Below, in pieces: positions 48,804-60,620 of a DNA stretch of 64,000 bases (the stretch's first letter is position 1; the number at the start of each line of letters is the position of its first letter). Position numbers and translations under genes: made by a program. Location: the NCBI RefSeq assembly GCF_015706575.1, contig NW_024037059.1:33428129-33492128 (forward strand), in the 5' to 3' direction. This DNA is from Patiria miniata. Lineage: Eukaryota; Echinodermata; Asteroidea; Valvatida; Asterinidae. Under the pieces are notes generated by a model that saw only the letters and a list, made by a program, of their open reading frames with translations, ran no database searches and was not told where the DNA came from.

Positions 48804-48934
48804 AGGGTAGAAACAACTTGATTTGAAAGAGTGTCTTTTTTCCTTTTTTTCATGTTGAATAGAAAACCCCCCTGTTTTGTTAGTCTATAATGAGTATGTT
48901 CATAAGAACAAAAATATTTTAATTTTTTCTTTTA

Positions 48935-48999
48935 AACCACAAACACAAATCATGTTTACACCACTGTAGTGGCGTAAACATGATTTGTGTTGTGGTTTT
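48935..48999. repeat. Palindrome between MITE copies 3 and 4
   Basis: AAACCACAAACACAAATCAT on the left and its near-perfect inverse ATGATTTGTGTTGTGGTTT on the right, arms about 32 bp with almost no loop. Confidence 0.85.
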
Positions 49000-49062
49000 A
49001 AAAAGCCATTATCAACATACCGTACATATATGCAAGTAATTGTGTGTGACTTTTTTGTCTGC

Positions 49063-49583
49063 TTAAAGGGAATATACATCATTTGCTTTTGCTGTAATTT
49101 TCAGAAATGGATGGAATTGGGGGGTTGGAAATATAAAGCAAATATAGTTACACTGACTTTTTGGAGGTTTTGGGTTCGAAAATGCTATAAAAACCAAGAA
49201 AAACGATCATTTTCCTGTAGTCTGGTTCCCCGACTCCATATAAGAAGAAACAGAGCAGTTTACATACATTGGGGAATTGTAAGGTCAGGGAACCAGTCTA
49301 GCTGGCTCGTACCCGTTCATAGGTTTGTAATCGATTGCAAACAAGTGCAATGGTCAATTGGGGCCAGTATTTGAAAAAAGCCAGTTGTTTCCAACGCTGA
49401 TCGGCCGATCAGCGTTGGAAATTGATACAAAAATACCACTTTTCTTGAAAATGACAGTATACCAGGTGCCATAATTTTACAGGATGCTTTAGACTGTCAT
49501 TTACCAACATCCTATTAAGGTATTTCGCAAAAACATGGTAGTTTTATTTTTGGATGTTTGCAAATGTTGTATATTCCCTTTAA
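49063..49583 (+). mobile_element. TTAA MITE family, copy 4
   Basis: Body 49067-49579 (513 bp) between TTAA sites, with a perfect 28-bp palindrome at 49391-49418 (core GATCGGCCGATC). Forward orientation. Confidence 0.85.
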
Positions 49584-49599
49584 AGGGTACAGGTATACA

Positions 49600-50590
49600 T
49601 GTAGTTCAAACAACCTGTACAGTATCTGCAAAACTTTATGAGGATGCATGCCTTGTGCATACGGTGTAAATTTATGTAATGGACCATATTCATGAGGAAA
49701 CCAATTTTTTTGTTGTGTTCCTTGAATGTATTTGATAAATTAAATGTGGCTTAAAACATTAGGTATGTTTAATCACAATTTTAAATTATTCATTAGAGCA
49801 GACTGGTATTAGTTTGTAAATTTAACTTTATGTCATTGCTTTCATTTCTCTTCGCAAGTTCCAAAAAATGAAGATTTTACCTCACTTTCAAATTAATATG
49901 GCCGACTCGTGAATACATGTAAAACCCATACACTACTCCTCTCAAATGTACATGTATGAAAACTACTTGACATTCCTTTTTGGTTAATTTTATTGAAAAG
50001 TGCACTTTATTGAATATTTCAAATTTCCCATGCTTTTTTTGACAAATGAGGGCACTGTTGCTGTGATGTCATTTCAGGAAGACACTGTTCAGTTTAGGGT
50101 TTTTCTGTTCAAATTGTGAACCCAAAATTTGCTCACTGAAAACATTTGTGAGAAAACTTGCTCATGTCATGTACCGGTACTGAAACAACAATGAATCACC
50201 AAAGTACAAATTTTGGTACCGTACTCACTACTCACTGTACTGAAATAGCTGTTGAGGTTTCTGCCTGAAATGACATCACAGTTTTGCTCATGAATATGGA
50301 ATTTTTCATTAGCATAAAAACCAAAAAGGCACCAAAACACCCTTAAAAATGGCAAAATGAAAATTGAAAATGAGGTTAAATGGGACACAAAGGTGCGTTT
50401 TTAAGTATTGCATTAAAAAATACATAACATCATCCCTTTACATTGTGTACTTGTTTCATACATGTACGGTATCACCGGTATACAGTGCACCGTACGGTAC
50501 ATGCACCTCATACCATGTGCATATGCAGTCCATGTATTTTTGTACTTTTGAGTATACATGTACATGTATACATGTACACATACTGGTATG
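49600..50590. other. No gene recognised
   Basis: AT-rich DNA with scattered TACATGTA words (dense at 50455-50585). No exon or element border seen. Confidence 0.4.
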
Positions 50591-50591
50591 C

Positions 50592-50669
50592 CGTAATAAA
50601 TTGTCCATTAAACAAACGTTATTACAATTTAGTAATAAATTGTCCATTAAATAAACCTTATCACAATTT
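50592..50669. repeat. Two-unit tandem repeat, about 39 bp
   Basis: TAATAAATTGTCCATTAAA-type unit repeated twice back to back, each ending ACAATTTA. Confidence 0.85.
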
Positions 50670-50698
50670 ATGACCGTTATGGCTTTGTATAAGGTTTG

Positions 50699-51145
50699 TC
50701 ATGCTATATTGCCCCAAAACTTAATAGATGTCAAATCCAATTGCTTCAAGCCACGACCCAGTAAAATGTATGTCATTACAGATCGGATGCGTTTAATCAA
50801 TCCATCAACAAATGTCCAACCTGCAAGATTTGAACTCTGACTATCGACCCGGTAGTGCCAGATACAGGATGTCAATATTGCCAACCGGCATTCCATTTTT
50901 AGCAACCAACAACTGCACTGTGTAAGTGGTTTACAACATATAACATTGCCTTGGGAACAAGATCCATCAATACTGGGAACTGACGCAAGCGTAGACATGG
51001 TAGATGCAGACCACTGGACGACATACCAACGGGTGAATGTACCGGCTCCTGACCGACTTTCCATCATTAAGGAATTGGATGCATTTTGCTGTAAGGTCAG
51101 AATGCACTCTCCTTCAGCACAGGTCTGTGCATGTATGAGCATCAT
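50699..51145 (-). CDS. Unassigned open frame, 148 codons
   Basis: The longest single-exon open frame upstream of the kinase gene. The product would be Cys-rich (CAEGEC, CSQGNVICC, QCSCW) with no signal peptide or motif I recognise. No flanking splice or promoter evidence was examined convincingly. Could be a relic or chance. Confidence 0.15.
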   Translation of the reverse strand: MMLIHAQTCAEGECILTLQQNASNSLMMESRSGAGTFTRWYVVQWSASTMSTLASVPSIDGSCSQGNVICCKPLTQCSCWLLKMECRLAILTSCIWHYRVDSQSSNLAGWTFVDGLIKRIRSVMTYILLGRGLKQLDLTSIKFWGNIA

Positions 51146-51507
51146 AGAGCAAAGAAATGAACTGTTGGTGTATGTATGAGTGGACCCTTAGGCATCTACT
51201 CTTACACGTAAAGTGCATTTTATACATGACCACTTGAGGCTGAAGATGAAAGAACTTTTACTCACCTGATGATTTCAGGACATTGTTGATGTACATGTAC
51301 CCTAACGTGGCACGGTCCCTAACGTAGCGCACTTTGATTTTTTTGCCTGTAGCGCCTAGCTACATGTAGAGCAAAAGTTTTAACCGAATCAAGTTCTAAA
51401 CACTCCTGTTCATGAATCATTCTTCCCCGAATAAAAATTGTATCCTACTTTAATGATTCTACAGCTCAGAATAGCTGATTCAATGACTCTAAACTTGAAA
51501 ATGATGT

Positions 51508-52605
51508 TTAAAAGACAGGGTTGGCTGATTTAAATCACGTTGATTTAAATCACTGATTTAAATCGCGATTTAAATCAAATGATTTTTTTTATAAAAATCA
51601 CTGATTTAAATCATTTTTTGTAAAAATCTTATTTTTGGCAAAATCAATTGATTGAGGTCTCTTTAATCATATCAACTGATTCCACTTAATTACAAAGTGT
51701 AAGATGATGTTAAGACATTCAAACACCCCTACTTCATCACCATCGACTCAATTTAGGTTTTGCATAATTACACAAAATCGTTGTTTTGATTAAGTCAAGA
51801 TCTGAGTTTAAAAGTTAAGTTTTTCTTCAAAGTTTTTAATTTTAAAGAGAGCACACTCACGTTTGCTTTAATCATTCCTTGATCTGTTTACAGTAATATT
51901 GTGAATCAACTGCACTGTTGTAGGCTTACACTCCCAATTGATAGTCTTAGTCCTAACGTTTCTCCTTACAAATTTAGATTGAGATTTATATAAAACCTTT
52001 TCAAGGTGCGTGGCCTGAATTCTGTTCTCCTCCTTGGGCCATTAATCAAACACTATAAGTTTCACAAGGATCAGTGCCGCCGGTTTTGAAATTAGAGGCA
52101 TTTTTATGAAATCAACAAATCCATGGAGAACTGTCATATTTTTTTTGTATACCATGTATACAGGTACCATAAATCACAAGTTTTCATTCATATCCATACA
52201 CAACGTATCTCAGCTGTATCAATCAAGATATGCAAAAGTGTCTTCAGTAATAATGTACCATTGAACCAATGATGTAGAGTAGACTACATGTAGAAGAAAT
52301 CAAGTGATTTTTTTAAATCACTGATTCAATACAATTTTTTTTCAAAAGAATTTATCAATTTATTGAGTTTTGTGGATGATGGGTATTATAGGAACCTGTA
52401 AACTCCTTTGTAATGGGTGTGAGGGTGCATGGGGAGATTTAGACACATGTTTAGACATATCAATATTTTGAAAGTAAAAAAAATAAAAAAAATCTGATTT
52501 AAATAAAAAAAATCTGATTTAAATACAAAAAATCTGATTTAAATCAAATAAACCTGATTTTTTTGATTAAAAAAATTTAAAAAAATCGCCAACCCTGTTA
52601 AAAGA
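51508..52605. mobile_element. hAT-like element with GATTTAAATC subterminal arrays
   Basis: Body 51516-52597 (1082 bp) between perfect 8-bp TTAAAAGA duplications (51508-51515, 52598-52605). Ends CAGGGTTGGCTGATTT and AAATCGCCAACCCTG. GATTTAAATC palindromes cluster at 51528-51625 and 52490-52560. No transposase. Confidence 0.9.
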
Positions 52606-53056
52606 TGATCTTTTTAGCGGTCAGAAATTGCCTCAGATCGCACCACAGAAATTGCTTTTCTATAAGTGCATGTCTTCTCATCTAAATCCCCCATTTACAT
52701 TTAACTCCCCACATTTTCAACCCCAACACAAATACACCCTACCCGATCTACCGGTATGATCAGGTAAATCAGCTTGTACATTGTATTTTATACCTGTAGG
52801 TTGTACACTATTATTATGTAGATGTGAAAACATCTTAGAAACAGTCTGAACTACTACTTCCACTGTCAACCAATATCCTTGCTGAAATTTTTGCAAGAAT
52901 ACGATACGAGTCACTTTCTCAATCACGTTTAATTACAGTGCATCATTAAATCTTACAGGAAGAATCTCGAGCAAGCTTCCTGTCATGTAACATTAGGGGA
53001 ATGAAACCATTTTTATCACAACACAAAAGTACTTTGTTTCCTAACTGCTGTTGATG

Positions 53057-53710
53057 GCAGCAGCCGATTTCACGAAACCTTACGCAATGGCGCAACTCCG
53101 CTTGCGTCACAATTGATTGCGTAAGCTGCGCAACATTTCACGCTGTGCAATATTTCACGTAAGTTAATGGCAATTTCACGAAAGTCTGATAGTGCGTAAG
53201 TCCGTGACTTGCGCAGTAAATTATTGCCCAACTTGTACAACCATTTTAGGTGGCGTAAGTTGTGGCACAGCGACTGAAAATGACCTATTTTACAAGCAAC
53301 TTGTGATCGTCGTGGAGCTGTTATTGCACAACTTATCTAGGTTGATACAAGACACTCACCATGCTCACAGCTTAAAGGTTTGAAGTAAATGAATTGCTAT
53401 TTTACTAGTGACAGGGTTTTAGAGCTTGCCGCATGATTCCGAAGAAAGTCGGACAAAATATTTTTCAAAATGGCGGGCTGAGGTGATCCACCGACTGTTT
53501 CGTTAACAAACAAATTCATACACAAACAACTGTCGTAAATGTTGTTATTATCCTCGTCCAAGATGTGTACACCATGCGCAGCTACCGGTACACCAAGTTT
53601 CGCGAAATCGATTGCAAGTTTAGCGTGCAGCTGCGCAATTAATTTATTGTGCAAGTCCTATGCATGGCGCAAGCTACCGGTACGCACTTTTTCGTGAAAT
53701 CAGCTGCTGC
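53057..53710. mobile_element. TIR element with TTTCACGAAA motifs
   Basis: 654 bp with inverted ends GCAGCAGCCGATTTCACGAA and TTCGTGAAATCAGCTGCTGC. TTTCACGAAA, CGTAAG and GCGCAA words recur inside both ends. No target duplication identified. The open frame at 53397-53654 (minus) lies inside and is not recognised. Confidence 0.7.
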
Positions 53711-53789
53711 ACACACATGCAAAGTAGTTTTGACACGTACCCCGGTACATTGTACATTTGTACTGTTCAACATGAGGGCTGGGGGATTC

Positions 53790-53804
53790 GGGGGGGGGGG
53801 GGGT
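53790..53804. repeat. Poly-G run
   Basis: Uninterrupted G run within GGGGGATTCGG..GTGTG; one of several long G or C homopolymers in the window. Confidence 0.8.
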
Positions 53805-54992
53805 GTGTTTGCGGTAACCTGTCCTACCGGAACCTGAAATTTTGGCAGCCAAACTGCTGACCTCACACTTTTTATTGCCACATTTGGCCAACAATTAAAG
53901 TACTGCAGCCTGGCATGAATGAACACGCATAAATCATTGGAATCCTGTGCTGATGGGGCGTGGCAGTCGTATGTAAATTACGTAGTATTTATTTGGATGA
54001 TTTATTTATAATGTGGAATATGTTAGCTTCAGGCATGTAAATTGCACATATCATATGCAATTATGCAATATGCTTTAGAAACCTCGTCGTTCATATCGTT
54101 GTGGTGTACATTGTATCTCATCACATTTAATTAATTTGTTCCTACCAAAAGAAGGTTTTCAAATTCCAATCTCTATTGCCAGAAATTGAGCAGGAAATAT
54201 GCAAACAATGTTGCTCGTGTAATATGTCACTCAAAATTCTGTGTCTTCGCTACATGAATCACTGTTAATGAATTCAGTGTGTTTATATTGATAACTTGAT
54301 AATTGATAACAATGTAAAATTGACAAGTGACGCATTCGCAATGGTTGTAAAAATATAGAGGGGTCCTAAAAAAGGTGGGGTCTTTAAAGATCATGTCGAA
54401 AAAAAAGTCCAGTATTTGAGCCACAATACTACCGGTACTTCTAATTAAAGCTTAAATTTATCCAGAGGGTTGAGGAAGTCAATAAAAGAAAAGAGTGGGT
54501 TCTTTTCTGATAGGCCTAAAAAAATAGTACTGCTTCTAGAAGGTTTCCCTATCTACCCTATTCTGACAGCCCCTATTCCAATTTTTTTGTGGGAAAAATG
54601 AGAAAAAATACCCCCAAAACCATCAATTACAGGCAGACGCCTCCATACAATTGTACACAAAAAATTGCCCCCCCCCCCCAACAAAAAATCCCTACCTACA
54701 TGTACCTTTCCTATTTTCAAATGCCATGTAATTGGAAGCAGAGCTATATTTTTTGGTGGCCTTAAAATAAAACATACATTGCAAATTAGTTACCCAGTAG
54801 GAGACTAAAATCCCATTTGTTGAAGAGGGGTAATTTAGTGAGTAATTGCAGAATACGCAGCAGCTCGAAAATAACAACCAATCAATGGCTATATGCAGTC
54901 CTAGCTTAAGGAGCTGGGAAAAGAAGTCAAAGTTAAAAAGTGTATCCCCGGAGTGGCTACGCAGAATATGGAGTGGGAGTGAGTTTGAAAGG

Positions 54993-55819
54993 CAGGGTTG
55001 TTCGATTGAAATCATTTGATTCATTGATTTAAATCGCGATTTAAATCACTTGAAAAAGTAAACAAAATCATTAAAAAATCATAGATAACAGAGCCTTTTA
55101 AAGAAGTTTTAACCCAATTTTAATACACTGACATGACTGATTTTATCTTGTGCATCATTCCATTCAGTATGCTCTCCTGAGTTGATATGTTCTGGTTGGC
55201 TACACTGTCATCAACTTCCCAACGAGTGTTGTATAAATTGTTGATTCATGCAATTATGGATGCAAGGCATGTCACATATTCCTTTCCTAAAGGAGGTCTA
55301 AAGAAGAAGTCAGGTAGTGTCCAGACAATGCATCATTAATTACAATGAGTGTTGTATGCAAATTGTTCATTCAAGCATGGATGCAAGGCATGTCACATAT
55401 TCCTATCCTAAAAGAGGTCTGAAGAAGTCAGGTAGTGTCCAGACAATACATCATTAATTACAATGTATATCAGCAAACTTCTTTGTATGAACAATAATTA
55501 ACAGATGACAAAATTGTCTTCCATACAATTTAGTGGGTCCTTTCCTCATGTTCAGTGTTCCCTAATTTCATATCCCTGGAATATAGCAAAGCTAGTGACA
55601 CGGTTTTAAATTTCTCTCTTTTTAAGGAACAGATAATTTCTTATCTTTGGGAGTTTTAAATGGTAACACTAGCAATGCAATGCAAAATAAACAGATGAAC
55701 AAAACGTTTCTGATAACTCACACAAAGACAAAAATCAACACAAAATAAAATATTGATTTAAATAATAAAAAATCTCATTAAAATAAAAAAAATTAAAATC
55801 ATGATTTTTAACAACCCTG
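54993..55819. mobile_element. hAT-like element, GATTTAAATC family, second copy
   Basis: 827 bp with ends CAGGGTTGTTCGATTGAAAT and TTTTTAACAACCCTG, and GATTTAAATCGCGATTTAAA at 55025-55045, so related to 51516-52597. Right-hand motifs are eroded and no 8-bp duplication is visible. Internally, a roughly 125-bp segment is tandemly duplicated (about 55222-55345 and 55346-55465). Confidence 0.75.
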
Positions 55820-56315
55820 CGACAACGGCAAGAGGGTCCTATTTTCCCTTAAAAAAAAAAAAAAACTTTTGAGAAAAACTAATCAGTAAGCATGGTAACA
55901 GCGTGAATTGCAGTGGGAATAAACAAAATTCTGGGCCGGAAATGTTTCCCCCAGAGTGGTTATGCGGATACGGAGTGGGAGTGCGTCAGAAAAGGCAAAA
56001 ATAGGACGCCGTTTTCCCTTATTAAAAAAAAGATATCCTCCGAGGGGACTGATTCTCAGCATTTAAAAATTTTTTAGTCTAGGTCCAATATGTCCCCTTC
56101 CCCCCAAAGTGGCTACTCAGTACTGAGTGGTAGTGTAATGGGATGTGACGTGTGTACATGGCTGGTAGCACTGAGGTTTATTGAGGGCAATCAACCGTGA
56201 CTCCGTAGCCGGCTACGAGGTGGATAGATGAGTGGCGGAGTATTCTGCAATTGTCATGATGGTGCCGCATTCAGGAGTCACCTTTGAGAAACTTGTGGTG
56301 TGTTATGTTAAAACT

Positions 56316-56575
56316 CTAACCCTCCTCAATCCTCCAACATCCTCCTGGCGGTTTTGGAGGATTTTGGAGGATTGAGGATGAATGGTGTTGAAGCACATGA
56401 GGATTTTGGGTGATTGAGGATGAATGGTGTTTGAAGAAGAGGAGGATTTTGAAGGATTGAGGATGAATGCATTTTGAGAGGCAGAACTGTCTGATTTTGA
56501 AGGATTGAGGCGCTGGATATACTTCATTTGAACATAAGTGCACATTTGTGAGGATTTTGGAGGATTGACAATGGT
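56316..56575. repeat. Minisatellite, about 42-bp unit
   Basis: AGGATTTTGGAGGATTGAGG-type units start near 56358, 56400, 56442, 56491 and 56549; spacings of 42, 42, 49 and 58 bp. A short inverted piece (TCCTCCAA) precedes the array. The open frames here are produced by the repeat. Confidence 0.85.
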
Positions 56576-56615
56576 TCCTAGCAAAAAGGGCCTAGGGAGT
56601 TACAGGTTTTAAATT

Positions 56616-57159
56616 TTAAAGGGAATATACATCATTTGCTTTTGCTGTAATTTTCAGAAATGGATGGAATTGGGGGGTTGGAAATATATAGCAAATATAG
56701 TTACACTGACTTTTTTGAGGTTTTGGGTTCGAAAATGCTATAAAAACCAATCATTTTCCTGTAGTCTGGTTCCCTGACTCCATTTAAGAAGAAACAGAGC
56801 AGTTTACATATATTGGGGAATTGTAACAGAACAGTTTACATATATTGGGGAATTGTTAGGTCAGGGAACCAGTCTAGCTGGCTTGCACCCGTTCATAGGT
56901 GTGTAATCGATTGCAAACAAGTGCAATGGTCAACTGGGGCCAGTATTTGAAAAAAAGCCATTTTTTCCAACGCTGATCGGCCGATCAGCGTTGGAAATTG
57001 ATACAAAAATACCACTTTTCTTGAAAATGACAGTATACCAGGCGCCATGATTTTACAGGATGCTTTACACTGTCATTCACTAACAATCCAGCAAGGTATT
57101 TCAAAATGATTTGATAGTTTTATTTTTTGATGTTTGCAAATGTTGTATTTTCCCTTTAA
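56616..57159 (+). mobile_element. TTAA MITE family, copy 5
   Basis: Body 56620-57155 (536 bp) between TTAA sites, forward, with a perfect palindrome at 56967-56994. Contains a tandem duplication of about 38 bp around CAGTTTACATATATTGGGGA not present in the other copies. Confidence 0.85.
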
Positions 57160-57273
57160 TTCATTAATAATGAATGCACAAGGGGTGTACTCATGTGTAT
57201 CCCTGTGAACAATGAACATACCTCAAAGATGGCTGCAATGCAAGCAATCTATACAACATGCACCATGTACATG

Positions 57274-59047
57274 TATAAATACAGGCGATTCCAAGCAAAC
57301 AGCGACATGGCCCCAAAATATGAAATTCATTCCTGAGCTTGTTTTTCACTTTTAAGTTATTGCTAACACATGTAAGGATCAGGATAAAAACTTTTTTGCA
57401 AATCCTCCATCATTTTCTGTGAACAAAATTCGGATTACTAAAGGTGTTCTTTGGCTGGAAAAAATCAGCCTTTCAATTTTCAAATTTCAAATGGTTGGTT
57501 ATTTTCACACAGAACTAGCCTTATATTTTACTTCGATACTTTGACTTCAGATCTTCTCAAAACATTAACAAATTTTGGACCATGGCTCCTTGTATAGCAG
57601 TGTGGATGCAATTTTGGTGCATTGATTTGGGTACATGTAATGTGAGTAACCAAAAGATCAAGTCTTTGACATTGCTGCTGAATGAAATTGATTCTGTCTT
57701 TGCCATTTCATATTTTACTTCTTCCCTTAGTAACAACTTTTGAATTGATATAAAAAGAAATGAAAATGATACCAAGCATGATGTCATCAGGATAAAATTT
57801 AAATGTGAGTAACCGGTAATGCGAGTAACCACTGTAATGCGAGTAACCATATAACTTTCCATGATGATAATGAATAAAATTTATGACTTTTGATCACTGA
57901 TTTACTGGTTTTTTTTATAAGAAGAAATAATGTATTTAAAGCCCCTTGAAAATGTAAATTGATGCAGACTAGGATTTGTGGTACACATGTCTGAACAGTA
58001 TTAGAATTCATAGGGCCTACATCAAAAGTTGCTCATAATTTGCATAAAATCACATTGTGTACAATCAATCTAATGTTGATTTACAAGCAGTTAGAGCAAA
58101 TTTGAGAGTTGATGAGGGAATGTTATCAGTAAATATGCATAAATGACATTTTTAGAGTTATTATATTGTCATGTACATGTACATGTATCGTTCAGCATGT
58201 TCAATAGGCCTGTGCTGGGCACCATCAAACTTTTCTAAAAGACAAATTAAGATTGAGTGGTAATCTTTTAATTATACTGATACTTAAAGAATGATTAATT
58301 GATTTAATTGTACAGCCTAGCCATTTGTTTTGTTTGATAAAATGATTTAGGTTGAATTAGACCTGTCCTGGTTAAGATTTGATTTTTTTTTTTCAACCAA
58401 ATGAACCAAATTGTAATGCGAGTAACCGTAATGCAAGTAACCAAAATCCTTCTTTGGTTATCTTTTATTCCTTTACTTCTTTGTTGGCTTTATTTTGGTT
58501 TCAGTCCATACGTTGAGGGTTGCACTCCATGCAGTTAAAATCTGATCAAAATTGTGGGGGTAAAATTTGTATTTGACCCCAGCCAAAGTGTCGGACAAAC
58601 TGTAATGCGAATAACCGTAATGTGAGTAACCAACCTTTCTCATTGTATAATTTATATCTGATTTGGGTCTTCATTTTTTTATTAACCATTTACACATGTA
58701 AGTCAAGTACATGTACTATGGTACAATGTAGGTGTCCTATATATCAATTTGGTCATTGCACTTTCAGTTTAAGCAGACAGGGGAATCAAAATAGAGCCAA
58801 ATTGTTGGCATGTCCTTTTTGTGAAATGCGAGTAACATTTTTTTCGAAGAGTGCCACGATCTTGTCATGGTACAAACATATTTTTTTTTTACCATCAGGG
58901 TGAAGCCTTGAATATAGGGTATACTTATGCAGCATAAGAGATACATGTAGATAGCCCGACTACTGCTAAAACCACAGCAATCGGAACATGAAAGGGTGCA
59001 AAAAAGTGTAATGCGAGTAACCGTGGAATCGCCCACAATATAAATAC
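57274..59047. mobile_element. TIR element with dispersed GTAATGCGAGTAACC motifs
   Basis: Body about 57283-59038 between direct TATAAATAC repeats (57274-57282 and 59039-59047). Ends GGCGATTCCAAG and CCGTGGAATCGCCC are inverted. The 15-bp word GTAATGCGAGTAACC, exact or with one to three changes, occurs at about 57637, 57800, 57816, 57834, 58413, 58428, 58603, 58618, 58822 and 59008. No protein-like frame was recognised. Confidence 0.7.
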
Positions 59048-59505
59048 CGGTAGTGGCCATCACTACCGGCAGCCGTAACATGATTTCCAACTGCTATAGT
59101 TACGGCATTGCAAAAAACACTGAAAATCTATCACGTTTATAACTGCACTCCCAGCAACAGCGTGCAGTGCACCTTTGACTTTAACTTTCAGCACACACTG
59201 CCTTCTGATCATGACCAGTATAGGCAGGTCACAAGTTCACCAGTTCAAGTTGCCACTAAGCAATAAATCATAATTAAATTAAGTTCTGAGATGCCAAAAA
59301 CATAACTATTAATCTTCATATTAATCTTAACCCTGACCTGACCTGAACCGTACAAGTACCGTGCCCTTTCCTTGAATGTATTTCAGTCTTGTTATATTTT
59401 CACTTAAATACCAGCCAACTTCAGTTTTGTAGCTCACTCTGTTCTGATCGCTATTCACGCTCACTCCTTGAATCTAGGCCTATACATGTACCTGTACAGT
59501 TTCCA

Positions 59506-59905
59506 ACAAGTAGTTTTCAGTACTCAACCTCTGTCTCGGTGTGTTTATTTATTTGCCTCCTTCAACAACACTTTGAATTATTGTACCCCAAACTCTACAA
59601 GTGCATTGGTAGACTCTCAATTGGGTGAACGTTTTTTTATCAACCATTTCAGTTAAGTACTATGGTAGGTGTCCTGTAAATATATCAATTTGGTCATTGC
59701 ACTTTCAGTTTAAGCAGACAGGGCAATCAAAACAGAGCCAAATTGTTGGCATGTCCTTTTTGTGTAATGCGAGTAACCATTTTTTCGAAGAGCACGAAGA
59801 GTAGTTTTCAGTACGTACTCAACCTCTGTCTCGGTGTGTGTTTATTTATTTGCCTCCTTCAACAACACTTTGAATTATTGTACCCCAAACTCTACAAGTG
59901 CATAA
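59506..59905. repeat. Local duplications beside the 57-59 kb element
   Basis: A 100-bp block (59506-59607) is repeated at 59802-59902 (CAACCTCTGTCTCGGTGTGT). Between the two copies, 59654-59795 is a direct copy of 58699-58850 from inside the neighbouring element, including one more GTAATGCGAGTAACC at 59764. Confidence 0.85.
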
Positions 59906-60386
59906 TTTGCAGTCAACAACACGCTAGCTCACGTCACAGATGTGAAACTTCGGTCTTAAAACTGGTTTGGCTTCGGGTCTAGATTTTGTTGTTTGCTGAT
60001 CACTGACAACGTGAAAACCTAATTGCATTATACAATTATTTAAAGGTGGGCCCGTCCATATCCACTTTTGTTGTGAAATCGGGACATAAATTTAGCCAGC
60101 GTTCCACCAAGAGCTTAATAAGAAATCGCCCGAAACCAATGATGAAACCACGAATTGAGAAATGCGTTTTAAGTCTGGTTCAGGGTTTAGCATTACATGT
60201 TATAGAACCACAAGGTGGGAGTCCGCGACATGGTGTATGTTTGTTGTATATTATGGAGGAAGGAAAACAGACGGCCGCTGTACATGAACGTTCGCGAACA
60301 TAACGTGACGTGAACAAAAACTGGCAAAGCGAACGGCGCGGCGTAAGTCATTGCAAATATTTTTCGCAAATAAGTTTTGCTTTTAT

Positions 60387-60484
60387 TTTTAGGACTCGAG
60401 TCTTATTAGTCGAGTCGAGTCGCCAAAAAATGTGACTCGAGTCGGACTTGAGTCGAGTCATTGACTCGAGTCATTACAACTCTG
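60387..60484. mobile_element. One end of a hAT-like element with GACTCGAGTC arrays
   Basis: Repeated ACTCGAGTC words ending TACAACTCTG, whose inverse CAGAGTTGTAATGACTCG resembles a hAT terminus with a palindromic subterminal array. The other end was not found, so borders are open. Confidence 0.5.
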
Positions 60485-60620
60485 GTACCACACCGCTTTC
60501 AAGCGCCGCTAGTGGGTTCAATTTTCGTCTGGTGCGTTGTCTTGCTTTCCACGGCTGCTTTTCACAACACACCAGACAAAAATTGAACCCACTAGCAGCG
60601 CTTGAAAGCGGTGTGGTACC
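60484..60620. repeat. Long palindrome, arms about 54 bp
   Basis: GGTACCACACCGCTTTCAAG on the left matches the inverse of CTTGAAAGCGGTGTGGTACC on the right, continuing through GTGGGTTCAATTTT and GTCTGGTG; loop about 30 bp. It immediately follows the GACTCGAGTC array. Confidence 0.9.

Noticed and set aside
56303-56584. Ser/Ile/Pro repeat protein
   Set aside because: Translation of the 42-bp minisatellite; no conserved start or splice context.
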